Shown here: one piece after another, positions 47,360-58,759 of the stretch
How the letters are laid out: the number at the start of each line of letters is the position of its first letter
Numbering within the stretch: position 1 is the first letter of the stretch
Assembly: GCA_038049695.1 (NCBI GenBank)
Contig: CP142455.1
Location: 26,821,501-26,885,500, forward strand
Length of the DNA stretch: 64,000 bases
Direction: 5' to 3'
Origin: Cinnamomum chago
Lineage: Eukaryota > Streptophyta > Magnoliopsida > Laurales > Lauraceae
The notes under the pieces: generated by a model
Database searches by the model: none
The model's input: the letters and a program-made list of their open reading frames with translations, nothing else
Told to the model about the DNA's origin: nothing
Program-made: the position numbers and the translations under genes

Positions 47360-48030
47360 ATTGCTTTCATGGAATGAGAAAATCAAGAAAAAAGATTTTA
47401 CACCGTTGGTTACTTTTTATTGGACAAAAGAAAATGAATCCGAACTCCACATTAACGGGACGACTTTCCTAAATCTAGGAACCCTATTTTCAAAATTACC
47501 AACAAGCCCCTGAACAATTCTTAAAATTCCATCCACGTCTCTTGCGACCAAAATGGTACTACCAAAAGGCCGTGTAACACATGTGAGACTCCATAATTTT
47601 AGAATTATGTCCCTAATATTTATTATTTAATATTTTTTATGAGTTTACCAAAATTCTAAAATTTTGCCTAATTTTCTGTAAATTGGATTTCTGAATGATT
47701 CTTTGTTGATAATCTTCTTTTATCCTAGAAAGTGTTAATTTGATTTTCCCAAGAATTATGGAATCCAATAGGTCACTTTTTTGAATTTCTCCCACTTTGA
47801 AAAACTCACCAAAATTTCAATTTCTTAAATTTTGCAAAAATTGGTGTAGGATCATGTTTCATTTTACTTAAAAAATTTATTTGGATCTGTAAGAAATTTC
47901 TAAGATATTTCATTTCTCAAGGTGTATTTTTTTCTAAGTTGCGGCCCACATCTACTACCACATTTATCGCACAATTTACTGATCAAAGCAATAGAATGAT
48001 TATAAAAACATTAATATAATAACTTAAATT
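47360..48030. other. AT-rich spacer, no gene seen
   Basis: Words such as gtgagactccataattttag and ctaaaattttgcc resemble the starts of gypsy-like LTRs, so an old LTR piece is possible. No gene. Confidence 0.35.
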
Positions 48031-48039
48031 AGATTTTGG

Positions 48040-48684
48040 GTCAGATTCAGGGCGCACATCAAAGGTTAAAGTCATTACCCGTGTCCACTTCAGTTATCTG
48101 GTCCGCTATGGCTATGGATAGAGATGTCCTAGGAAGAAAATGTATTGTTGCAATTTTCTTCCATGCCATCTCTGCTTTCTGGTCTATACGGAATGACTCT
48201 AAGCACAACAAGAAGAAGCCATCTTAGGTAAAGCCAAGTTGATTTTCCTGGACATGTTGAAGGGCATGGTTTGCTCTTTATCAGGTGCATGTCAAGCCTT
48301 GGCCCCTCTTCCAATTCTGGTGGCTTTGGGATTGCTAGACTATCAGTGAGGTATGTTAGATTATGTTGTCTTGCATTTTCTGGGATTTTTGGCAGCCTGC
48401 TTCTTCTTGGATCTTCTAAATGCCAGAATGGCATGCTGGTTGAATGTTGCCTTTGCTGCCAGGTTCTCGTTTTTTCCTGTTAGTTGTTTCCTCCTTCTTC
48501 TCAGGTTATCTACTGTAAAGTTCTTTAAAGCTAGCAGTTTTCTAATGCTGGCTGGGTTGGTTGGCAAATTTTGTAAGCATTCACTCCCACTTTTTTTTGC
48601 TTCTTGTTTCTATTTTGGGGTTGTTTTTGCCCTATTTTCTTCCTTTTAATACACAATTACCATTAAGCAAAAAAAAAAAAAAAA
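48040..48684 (+). mobile_element. 5'-truncated L1-type LINE, plus strand
   Basis: The plus strand ends with tttaatacacaattaccatt followed by a run of 16 A (48669-48684), the 3' end of a LINE. The upstream part encodes VAIFFHAISAFWSIRNDS (48036-48227), the tail of the zf-RVT region of ORF2. Only the last few hundred bases of the element are present and the coding part is broken. A target duplication was not identified. Confidence 0.7.
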
Positions 48685-49117
48685 TACTTGAACATGTAGG
48701 AGCCCTCCATCTAACTATATATAAGCACAAGTTGTTGGGTGATCAAGCATGGTTGCTCCTCCATCATCCCAAATATGGATTCAATGATGTGGATCTACCT
48801 TTGCAAATCCTCTTGTCGAACATGTACCTGCACGATGGCTTCAACCTCTACCTTTGCAATTCACCGCTGATCAAGGACTTTCATAATAGTTGAAGATGTT
48901 GGCGTTGACGGTGGGAGAAAGTTGATTGATGTACTACATACACCAAAAGAAAAGGGAATTGCATGAACAAAGGGATTCCACAAAGTCATTCATTACTCTC
49001 GCCTTAAATGCGTATATAATGCTATAGAACACCAAGAAATCCCTAAGAAGACTCTCTAGAAGATCCTAACACCACCTTAGTTTCTAAAAAAAGGATGACC
49101 ACCACTTGGTTTCCTTC
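48685..49117. other. intergenic, no gene seen
   Basis: Contains a short repeat of cctttgcaa..c and acatgtacctgcac-like words near 48800-48860 but no recognised gene. Confidence 0.35.
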
Positions 49118-49133
49118 TATTGTTGCTATTCAT

Positions 49134-50071
49134 TTTATTTTATTTTTTGTTTAAAAAGGTAATTGTATTAAAGAGAAAGGAAAGAAGAAAGAATACAAAG
49201 GCTCAGGGAGCCCCCAGTGAAAGCGGATTTACAAAAGAAGCTGAAACAAAAAGGAGCCAGAGAGATAATTAGTGATCACGGTGAGAAGAAGTTACTGAGA
49301 TTCTCAAAAAAATGAAAAAGGAGTTGAGCTGTTGACTGCAAAATGGTTTGGAGATCTTCTTCAGTGAGAAACAGAGATTGTCTTGAAATTGGGATAAGAT
49401 CTGGTTGAGTGGAGGCTTTTGATCATAAAAAATGGCAGCATTCCTTGTCTGCCATAAAGCATATAAAACATCGAGAAAAATCGACGCCATGAATTTTCTC
49501 GCAGCTGTGTCATTTCCTCTAGAAAGAGATTACCAAACTGAGGAGCCAGAGCAGGAGGAACGTTGCTAGGCGCATGCAGATTAAAGTAACCAATGCCATA
49601 GGGATCAAGCTTGAGCGCAAGATAAGAAGAGATGGCTGATAGAGTCTTCACCATTGTAGTAGAGGCTGCATCTAGAAGCTAAGGAGAAACCAAGGCACTG
49701 AAGACGAGTTTTAGTTGGTGTTTTATTGAGCATCATGCACCACCCAAAGCAACTATGTTTGGGGAGAGAGATACCATTCCATATCAGGCTGGACCATTGG
49801 AGAATATGGCCTCTAGATTTGATTGTGTTCTGAACTCCTTTCAAAGAGAGCAGGCTGTCAGGTGCCTCTTTCCAGAAGAGGTGGTCTCTGGCAGATGGAC
49901 CGGGAGAGGGGTAAGAGGCAGTAGATGCAAGCAGGTTCTGTAGTTCAGTTGGCAGGTTCAGAGGGATGCGCCAAGAGCCCGAGGGTTGTAAATGGGTTGT
50001 AAATGGGTATCCAATTATCTGATTGCTAGACTATCAGCGAGGTATTGCTAGACAACTTGCTTACCAGTCTT
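49134..50071 (-). mobile_element. 5'-truncated L1-type LINE with rearranged 5' junction
   Basis: A 16-bp target duplication, tattgttgctattcat at 49118-49133 and tattgttgttattcat at 50072-50087, matches at 15 of 16 positions. The minus strand encodes the end of ORF2: LIWNGISLPKHSCFGW, KTPTKTRLQCLGFSLASRC, GEDSISHLFLSCAQA (zf-RVT) and the tail LYALWQTRNAAIFYD, KISKPFCSQQLNSFF. These match the LINE at 32579 closely, but the frame is broken in at least two places. The 3' end (ttaatacaattacctttttaa on the minus strand, given here in part) fits the family. Roughly 49985-50071 is not ORF2 and looks like filler. Confidence 0.84.
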
Positions 50072-50087
50072 TATTGTTGTTATTCAT

Positions 50088-50735
50088 GACAAACAAATAA
50101 AGGAACAGTCAATTAGGGTTGTAAATGGGTATCCAATTATCCGGAAGTTCCGACCCACAAAAAGTCTAGCAAAGGTGATGGGTACTTGTCTGGATTTCAC
50201 TGTAGGGTAGGGTGCTTTTTTTTTTTTTGGTACTTAGTCGACTTAATGGCTCTTCTGCTACCAACTGGGATTTAAGATTTTAAAGGTTTCTGCTACGTTG
50301 TGACATACTTTCCATTGAAGTTGTTTGTCATGCATGAATAAGGACCCATCGTATGCTGTCCTTTGCCATTGAAGTTGGTACTCATGCATGACTAAGGATC
50401 CATTGTATGCTGTCCTAGATCATTATCACCTACTGCCTAAAGCTGTTAGGTTGTCATTTCCTTTCTCCATCTTAGGTTGAGATATGTGGGATCTGTAATA
50501 AATCCAAATAAAATTCATTCCATTTACATTATTCACATGAAAGACTGGTAAGCAAGTTGTGAAGTTTACTATAGTAAGTGTATAAATTACAATTAAAATT
50601 GCCAACGTTAAAAGATTATTTGTACATAAACAGGCTTACAGGTTATAAATCTACAACTTTTGAACAAAAATATGTGACTTACATTGTACATCTCAAGGAG
50701 TACAAAGGTGAATTAAAATTAAACCCATCACTTAT
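50088..50735. other. intergenic, no gene seen
   Basis: Near 50125 the phrase gggttgtaaatgggtatcc repeats the phrase at the LINE 5' junction (49984-50010). The words tgtatgctgtcct occur twice (about 50351 and 50406) as part of a short tandem phrase. No gene. Confidence 0.4.
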
Positions 50736-52415
50736 TGGTAGGGATTTTGTGTATTGCAATTTGATGGATGCATTAGCATTTTAGCATCATTTGAATTTTC
50801 ACACTTGCATTGATTTAGAAAATCTTGAAATCTTGATTTACACATGCATTGTTTTTAAGACTTATAGAAATATTGTTTTGTGCATATTTTGTTTTTTAAC
50901 TTGGATGCAATTAGTTTTGAAAAGAAGTTTTATCAAATCAAGCTAGCCTATGTTTTATATCTTTCAAATAATTTTAGGCTTTTTATGTTTCATGTTTTTA
51001 AACCTCTTAGTTTGATTTAAAACATGATTCCAAGCTTGATTCAGTGGCCCAAAAGTTCCTTCAAGAAATCACTTTGAAAAATGCATTTTTAGGGAATTTT
51101 GGTCCCAGGCCCGGGTCGACCCGCAGTGTGGCCGGTCGACCGGCCCTGGGAACCCAGTCGACCGAGCCCACTGCGGGTCGACGGGGTAAAGAGCCGTTGT
51201 GCTCTTTTCAAACGGTCAGTTTTATGACTATTGAAGGCCAGGTCGACCGGGCACAAGGGCAGGTCGATCGGGGACTAGCCGTTGGGCAGTTTTTGGCTAT
51301 AAAATGAAGTTCATTCCTTTTCCAAAGTTAGAGATTTTTAAGTCATCCTTGAGGTGTTTGGAGACAAGACAAAGGGGATGAACTAAGAGAGACCAAGGGG
51401 TCATTTGGAAAGCTAAAGCTTGGATTATTGAAGTTAAATATCTAAGTAAGCTTTACCTTTCTTAATCACATGTTAGATGCTTTGTTTAAATCTTTGGTAA
51501 ATGATTTCTAGCATGTTAACTATGATGTGTTGAATTCATTCTTCATTTAATCTTTGATCTAAGTTGGATTGGATTCTTCACCTTGATTTCAAACCAAGTT
51601 GTTTTAAAATCTTCTTTAATCATGCTTAGCCAAAATCTTTGATTCCTTTTAGCATGACTCATTTACTTGGTTGAAACTTGATTTGTTGTTTTCATTCATT
51701 TAATCTTTAGTTAAATTAATTTGGTTTTGAAAACAACATTGCACATGCATCACATGTTTAGAGCTAATTAATTTCATACAACTTGTGAGCGTTTGATTTT
51801 CATATCATTAACAAGTTTGTATCTATACATGTGATTTGCATTTCACTTCAATCAAAATCTTTTATGTGCCTTAAAATTTTAAATGCTTTGAGCATATATT
51901 GATTGAGCTTACTTTTTAAACTTGATTGAAGTTATCACACACACACATCATGAGCATACACCTTTGGATTCATTTAGTGTTTTTGTGAGTTAGTTTTTCA
52001 CTTTCATATCCGCCTAATTAAGAGACATTGTAATTGAGCTTTAATTGTATCTCTTTGAGTGTTTCTTTAGACACTTATTTAAGAGAAATCTAATTATTGT
52101 AAGGTTATTGCTTACCATAGAAAAGCACATTGTAAAGGTTATTGCTTGGCCAATTGAAAAGCATAAATAGTGGAAATCCGGTGGGGTGATTGGATCACAA
52201 GCCGGTAGTGGATGTAGGCATTGAGGCCGAGCCACTATAAATCATTGTGTGATGGTGAATGCTTGTGGTGATTGTTTTAATTAGCTTCCGCATCTTGTTT
52301 GATAAATCATCACTTGTGACTAGTTTATTTTAAGAAATTAAAATTGGTCTAAATTGGTCACATATTGTAGCTCACCCTATTCACCCCCCTCTAGGGCTAG
52401 GATCCAGGACTTTCA
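50736..52415 (+). repeat. 5' LTR of the interrupted copia-type element
   Basis: Starts tggtagggattttgtg and ends caggactttca, 1680 bp; closely related to the solo LTR at 43943 and more distantly to the LTRs at 53767 and 58760. Palindrome island of ggtcgacc type at about 51107-51275. Confidence 0.87.
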
Positions 52416-52514
52416 ATTGGTATCAGAGCCTCGTGCTCTATTTTAGGATCAAGTGTTTTGGAACTCTTGATTAAGTGTAAAAACCGAGATTTAAAACCCT
52501 AGTGTTGTGCTTTC

Positions 52515-53765
52515 ATGAAAATCATTAGAGTGGATTCCACTATGATAGATTGTTTAGATTCTTGTGTAGATTCTTCTAGACCCCTCCTTCTTCCTTCTAT
52601 TGGAGATTCAAACCTTCAAATTAATGAATCTCAATTTATCTTAAAAGAAGAAGAAAATGATGAAGATGACCTTCAACAAGCCTATGAGGAATTATATACA
52701 TTGTCGTTAGAGCTTGATAAGAAAAATAAAAAATTAAGAGAAGAATCTAAAAATCTAAACAAAGAATTAGTCTCTTCAAAAGATGAACTTAGAGAAAAAG
52801 AAGAAGTAATACAATGTTTAGACTCTAAGTTTATGATCTCTTTGAATAACCTTCATAATATTAAAGATGATCTAAATGAATTAAAAATTGAAAATGATGA
52901 TCTTAATAAGGAAAATTCAAAACTAAGAGATCAATTACTAAGGCAAGATAAAAACATTAACAACCTAGAATTTAAGTTAACCATTTCTATGGAAAATTTA
53001 TCTAATTCTCAAAATAAGATAAAAACTCTAGAACTTGGATCTAATGTTATTAATGAACTTAAATTTGATTTAAAACTTTCCCATGAAGAACTAATCAAAT
53101 ATAAGGAAATTGAAAATGAACTATTAAAAGTTAAAAATGAAAATTCAATCCTTATAAACCAAGTCACTCAACTTGAAAGTTACAAACGAAAGTATGAGTG
53201 CAAATTTACCCAAGGTGATGAGAAATTTGAAAAATTATTTAAATTGGGTAAGTCTCAAAGAGATAGGACGGGTCTTGGATTTGATAGGAATATTTCACAT
53301 GACCCTAGCTTCACCAACACTTTTGTGAAAGGTGAGTCCTCATTCTCTAGCACTCACCCTCCTTTGCCCAAAACTAAATGTAATTATTGCGGCATTGAAG
53401 GGAATTTTAGGTTTGAGTGCAAACTAAGAAGAAGAAGCCATGTGTCTCAACTCATCTATGAACCCAAAAAGGTAGAATCAAACTCTATGAAGGGTAAGAC
53501 ATTAAAAATCAAGGAAGACTCCAAAAAGATCAAACAAGTTAAATCAATTAAAAAGGAGTCTCCTAAGACAGATTCTAAAAGGGTTAAACAAGTTAAACCA
53601 AGTATAAAAGAATCTTTCAACAAAAAACTTCTCAACCTATCTCCCTTAAATCAACCCATGAAAGAACTTTTGAAGAAAGTAACAAAGTTAAATTTAAAAT
53701 TCAAAAGTCAAATAAAGGGAGAAAAAAAGAAAAAAAGAAAAATGAATAAATCCCCTAAGAAATAA
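52515..53765 (+). CDS. gag-like coiled-coil reading frame of a copia-type element
   Basis: A 416-codon open frame 100 bases after the primer site. Residues ~45-240 are strongly helical and rich in Lys, Glu, Asn and Leu with heptad-like spacing (LSLELDKKNKKL, LKIENDDLNKENSKL), predicted coiled coil. Around residue 240 comes FEKLFKLGKSQRDRTGLGF, matching a conserved phrase in SIRE-type copia gag. A cysteine cluster, CNYCGIEGNFRFEC, sits where a CCHC knuckle is expected. The C-terminus is very basic (KGEKKKKRKMNKSPKK). The frame runs up to the point where a later LTR element is inserted. AT-rich codon use. It may be only the 3' part of an ancestral gag; expression is unknown. Confidence 0.68.
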   Translation: MKIIRVDSTMIDCLDSCVDSSRPLLLPSIGDSNLQINESQFILKEEENDEDDLQQAYEELYTLSLELDKKNKKLREESKNLNKELVSSKDELREKEEVIQCLDSKFMISLNNLHNIKDDLNELKIENDDLNKENSKLRDQLLRQDKNINNLEFKLTISMENLSNSQNKIKTLELGSNVINELKFDLKLSHEELIKYKEIENELLKVKNENSILINQVTQLESYKRKYECKFTQGDEKFEKLFKLGKSQRDRTGLGFDRNISHDPSFTNTFVKGESSFSSTHPPLPKTKCNYCGIEGNFRFECKLRRRSHVSQLIYEPKKVESNSMKGKTLKIKEDSKKIKQVKSIKKESPKTDSKRVKQVKPSIKESFNKKLLNLSPLNQPMKELLKKVTKLNLKFKSQIKGEKKKKRKMNKSPKK

Positions 53766-53766
53766 A

Positions 53767-55697
53767 TGTTAGAAATTTTGTAGATTGCAATTTGATGGAT
53801 GCATTATCATTCAAGCATCATTTGATTTACACACATATGCATTGATTTATAAAGACTTGAAATCTTGATTTATACATGCATTGGTTTTTAGACTTGAAGA
53901 AATATTGATTTATGCATGATTTGTTTTTAATCTTGGATGCATTTGTTTTTGAAAAAGAAGTTTTAGAAATCAAGCAAGCCTATGGTTTAAATCTTTCAAA
54001 TCTTTTTAGGCTTTTTATGTTTCATGTTTTAAAACCCTTAGAATAATTTAAAACATGTTTTCAAGCTTGATTTAATGGCCCAAAAGTTCCCACATAAATA
54101 TACTTTAAAATATGCAAGAAAAATGTATCTATGGGAATTTTGGTCCCAGGCCTGACCTGCAGTGTACCAGGTCGACCGGGCCTGCAGTGTGCCAGGTCGA
54201 CCCGGGAAGGCAAGGTCGACCGGGCAAACTAAAGGCCAGGTCGACCGGGTAAAGAGCCGTTGGCTCCTGAAATGGCAGTTTTATAGCCGTTGTGAAGGCC
54301 ATGTCGACCGGGGAAGGGCCAGGTCGACCGGGGGACTAGCCATTGGGTTGTTTTGGCTATAAATACTAGTTCATTCCTTTCCCAAAAGTTAGCAATTTTA
54401 AGGCCCTCCTTAAGAGGTTTTGAGGCCAATGAAAGGGGAATGAACTAAGGGATGAAAGGGACCATTAGGAAAGCTAAAGCTTGGATTAATGAAGTTAAAT
54501 CACCAAGTAAGCTCTACTTTCCTTAATCATATGTTTTCATGCTTTGCTTAATTATTGGTAAATCTTTTGTAGCATGATAAACTATGAGTTGTTGTGTCCT
54601 TAACATGTTTTATGTTTTGAATTGATTTATTGTTTTGGATGCATCACCATTGATTCAATCCAAGTAGTACTTTAATTGGTAAATCTAAGTAAATCATGTT
54701 AATGAAAGAATCTTTGAACTTATATGTAACATGATTCCTATACTTGGTTGAATCTTTGGTTGTTGTTTTTCATCATAAGAAAATCTCTTTCAAATCTATC
54801 TTATGATTTGGATTCAACAAATTCACAAATCATATGTTCTTTTGTTTTAAAGTTTCACAACTTGCTTTGCATTGATAGGTATATCATTTTCAAGTTGTAT
54901 TTATAATTACATATGATTTGTCCCCTAATTTCAATCAAATCTATTTTTATGTTTTGAGCTACAATGTTGATTTGATTGACATCCCTATGCATCACATGTT
55001 TTGTACTTAGAATTTCACAACTTGTTTAGGATACAAATGTATATTTTGTACAAGTTATTTTTAACATGTGACTTGCATTCTTACCTCAATCATAAATGTT
55101 TTTATGAGCTAAAACTTTCAAAAGCCTTAGGCATACATTTATGAGCTTTCATTTTAAAAATGATTGAGGACATCATACATACACATTGAGCATTCATCTT
55201 TGCATTCATAGTGTGTGTGTGTGTGAATTAGTTTTTCACTTCCATATCCGCCTGATTAAGAGGCATTGTAATGAGCTTAATTGAATCTACATCAAGTGTA
55301 TTTTAGACACTAATTAGAGAGATAACCAACCTTGTGGTTGAAGAAGTTATTGCTTAGCCTAAGAAAAGCAGAGTGTAATAGGTTGATGTTGAGCCTTGAA
55401 AAACATCATTGTAAAGGTTATTGCTTAGCCTATTGAAAAGCATAAATAGTGGAAATCTGGTGGGGTGTTGGTCACAAGCCGATAGTGGATGTAGGCATTG
55501 AGGCCAAACCACTATAAATCCTTGTGTGATGGTTCTTGCTTTGTAGTGATTGTTTTTATTAAGCTTCCGCATTTTATTTGTAATCATCACTTGTAACTAG
55601 TTTAAGTTAAAGAAGTTAAATTTGTCTTAAAATTGGTCATAATTGAAGCTCACCCTATTCACCCCCCCCCTCTAGGGTTCGGATCCCCGGACTTTCA
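53767..55697 (+). repeat. 5' LTR of the young non-autonomous element
   Basis: 1931 bp. Contains a palindrome island of ggtcgacc type at about 54146-54345 and a GT microsatellite near 55210. Small frames across the island are artefacts of its GC content. Confidence 0.92.
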
Positions 55698-58600
55698 ATT
55701 GGTATCAGAGCGAGGTTACTCCATTTTAGGTCTTAACAACCCGGAGTTGATCCTTGCTAGATTAGAACCCTAGTATTGTGATTTATTGCATATCTTTGTG
55801 ATGATTTCCACTATGATTGAAAATAAATTTTCCCCTAGTATTATTGAACCACTCTAAGACCTTTTCAAGTTATATCTTCAAGAGTTGGTGAGTCCTCAAA
55901 GTGATCTCTCAAGGACATCCTTTTCAAGACCTTAGGTGAATCTTCATTGGTGCACATTTTGACTAACCTTAAGGCCTTGATCCTCTCTAGACCAACCTAT
56001 TCTTTTTAGTTATATCTATTTGTTGGTCATGTTACATTTGCATTTTGTTTCTTTATAGTCACATCTTTTAAAATGTAATGTTTCTTTGTGATCATTTGAT
56101 TTTGTCTTCATGAACTTTTAAGTTATATCTCATGGTTTTCAAAATCCTTTGATTGCAATACCTTCATGATGGATTTGCATTTTGTTCATATAGTTATATC
56201 TCTTGTAGTGCTTATCTATTCATGATCAATTGATTGTGATTACAAAAGCTTTCATAGCTAGATTTTTCATGATCAATTGATGTTGGAAAATCATTTGATG
56301 AATGTCATAGTTAGATCTTTTTTGTAAATCAAATGATTTGAAGCAATTTAACTGTTCCATTGATTTTCAAGTTATATCTCTTGGTATGGAAAATATGTGT
56401 TCAAGTGTCTATTGTCATTTTTAGAATACAAATTGAAATTTTACAATAATACACTTCTTGTTTTTCAAAATCACTTGCTCATAATTCTATAAATGATTCT
56501 TTGTTGGAATTTTAAATATTGTAGTGATTTGAAAAACTTTGGAAAATGTTCTAAGCTTTATTGATTGTATTTATAGAAGCATTTTCCTTGAATTTATTTC
56601 CTTGTGCTTAATTATGATTATATCCTTTGGAAGGAAATAATTTTTACAAACAATTTGCAGCTTTGCTCATTTAGTTACATTCTTTATGCAAATTGATTTT
56701 AATGTCTTACATTGCATGGTTGGATATGGTTTCATTGATTTGCATGGTTGTGCCTAACTTGGTATATATTTTCATTAATGCAAATTGATGATTGTTTATG
56801 TGCTTTATAGTAAAATCTTTTGTTTTATTATCATTTGAGCCTAATAAGTACATATGTGATTTAAAGTGCTAAGTTCATTTGGTATAAACCCCATATCCTT
56901 TTCCATTGCATTGTAAGCTTAGTACATTTGCTAAGAGTGGAGATGTTGCATGATAGATTGATCCCTTTAACTTCATACCTTCTTGTGCTTACATAGTTAT
57001 ATTCTTTATTGATGATATGGTATGAGTTAGATCTTGAGTGTTGATTGATCCTCTCTATGAAAATGTCAAATCATTCTATGTATGGTTGTGTTATTTATTA
57101 TATTTGTAGAAACCATACTAGAACTCAAATCCATCCTCTATGCTTTCTAGTAATTTATTTTTGGATGGTTATGATGTTGATTCATGTATATTCTCTAAGT
57201 GATTCCATCCTTATACATGTTTCAACTTCATAGTAGTGATGTTGATCATATGAAACTCTTTGAAATCCATTCCTCGTATATCTATATGTTTGATGGATAT
57301 CTTGGTAGTTGAATTCATATGATTTAGTCACTTTGGAAATTGCATGCATTTCAAAGTTATATCTTTTTGCATTGCAATTTACCGTGTTCATTACTATGCT
57401 CAATAGTTATATCTTTAAAAGTGATGAATATCCTTTTATGATGTTTGATAGAATTTTGTGTTTGTCACATCCTCGCTATTTATCATGTTGTCATATTCAA
57501 TTGGTTTCATTTGGTATAATTTTCCATTGATTTCCTATCCAATTGATGTCTTATCTTGTATATGTGATAGACCTTGTGTACATTGGATTGAACTTGCTAG
57601 TTATATATTTTCATTCCATGTCACACTCCATTAGCATCATAATTTTCATGATTGCCTCCTCCCTTGCTCATATAGGTAAATCTCATGACCACCATGTTTA
57701 TGTGTTCATAATATTGGTTGGTTAATTGTTGAGGTAGGCTTCATGTTTGAATTTCATTTCACTCATCTTGCATATGATAGTCATATTTTTTGATTGAATG
57801 AAATGATTTCAAAACTTTCATAGCGTATGATTTTCATAGTTAAATTGATTGATGCTATGTTTAATAAACCCCATTTCATCATGGATAGCTCTAATTTGGA
57901 TTTTTCCTAATAGTTATATTTTTAAATCCATTTTAGAGTGATTGTTTTAATAGAATTATCCTTGAATCTCAATTGGTATTCTTTGTTTTTCCAATTGAAA
58001 TCCATGATTGCTTTTCTCCTTGACCTTGCTCTCTTTTGGTAATTTGATCATATTGTGCTCTTTAGTTAAACGAATCTAATCCTTTCCTTGAAGTTGACCT
58101 TCTATTGGTTAAACCATCTTCTTCTTGAACCAAATAGTCATATCTTTGTCAAAGGTTTGACAAAAGGAGAGAATGGATTGAGGGGGAGTGTAAACCTTCA
58201 TAGGAAGTATTAGTTTTGATCAAATTTACCCTTGGATTGACTTTGAACCCTTAGAGACTACTTCCATACATGATAGCCAGTTATGTATTTCATTTTCGAT
58301 TTCTTTTGTTAACAGGTGCTACTAAAACGTATTTTCCTTATTTCATGTGTGTAGGTACCTTTGCAATTTAATGTCAAAGGGGGAGAGAGCATTCAAGTTC
58401 TCTAAAGGGGAAGAGAATGACCAAGCTTCCTAAGGGGAGATATTGTATGATCTTCAACAGGGGGAGAGAATGCATATCTTGCCAAAGGGAGAGAGAGGCA
58501 TGGTCAAAGGGGGAGAGGCTGAAGAAAGGAAGCTTGGAGCTAAAGAAGATGCTTGGCCATAGAGAGGAAGATAAAAAGAAAGCCTAAAGATTGATCAAGC

Positions 58601-58759
58601 ACCAAGCATCAAGAAGATTGAAGAAAAAGCCCAAGAGCCCAAGCTAAGAGAAGAAGCATCCAAGAGATTTCAAGACTTGTCCAGCTTAGGGGGAGCTGAA
58701 GACTTAGTGTGTATTTTCAGTGGTGAGTGAGTTGCCATCAAATTGCAAAAGGGGGAGAT
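55698..58759 (+). other. non-coding internal domain with interspersed AGTTATATCT motif
   Basis: No gag or pol is recognisable. About 20 exact or near copies of agttatatct(tt) are scattered through the domain at roughly 50-200 base spacing, for example near 55877, 56000, 56125, 56190, 56370, 57355 and 57405. The last ~450 bases become purine-rich with many aagggggagag phrases before the polypurine tract. Short AT-rich frames are not credible genes. Confidence 0.7.

Noticed and set aside
54162-54362. Frames with repeated RSTG / QVDR words here and at 51044, 59098 and 63060
   Set aside because: They read through palindrome islands in LTRs; the repeated peptides simply reflect ggtcgacc repeats.
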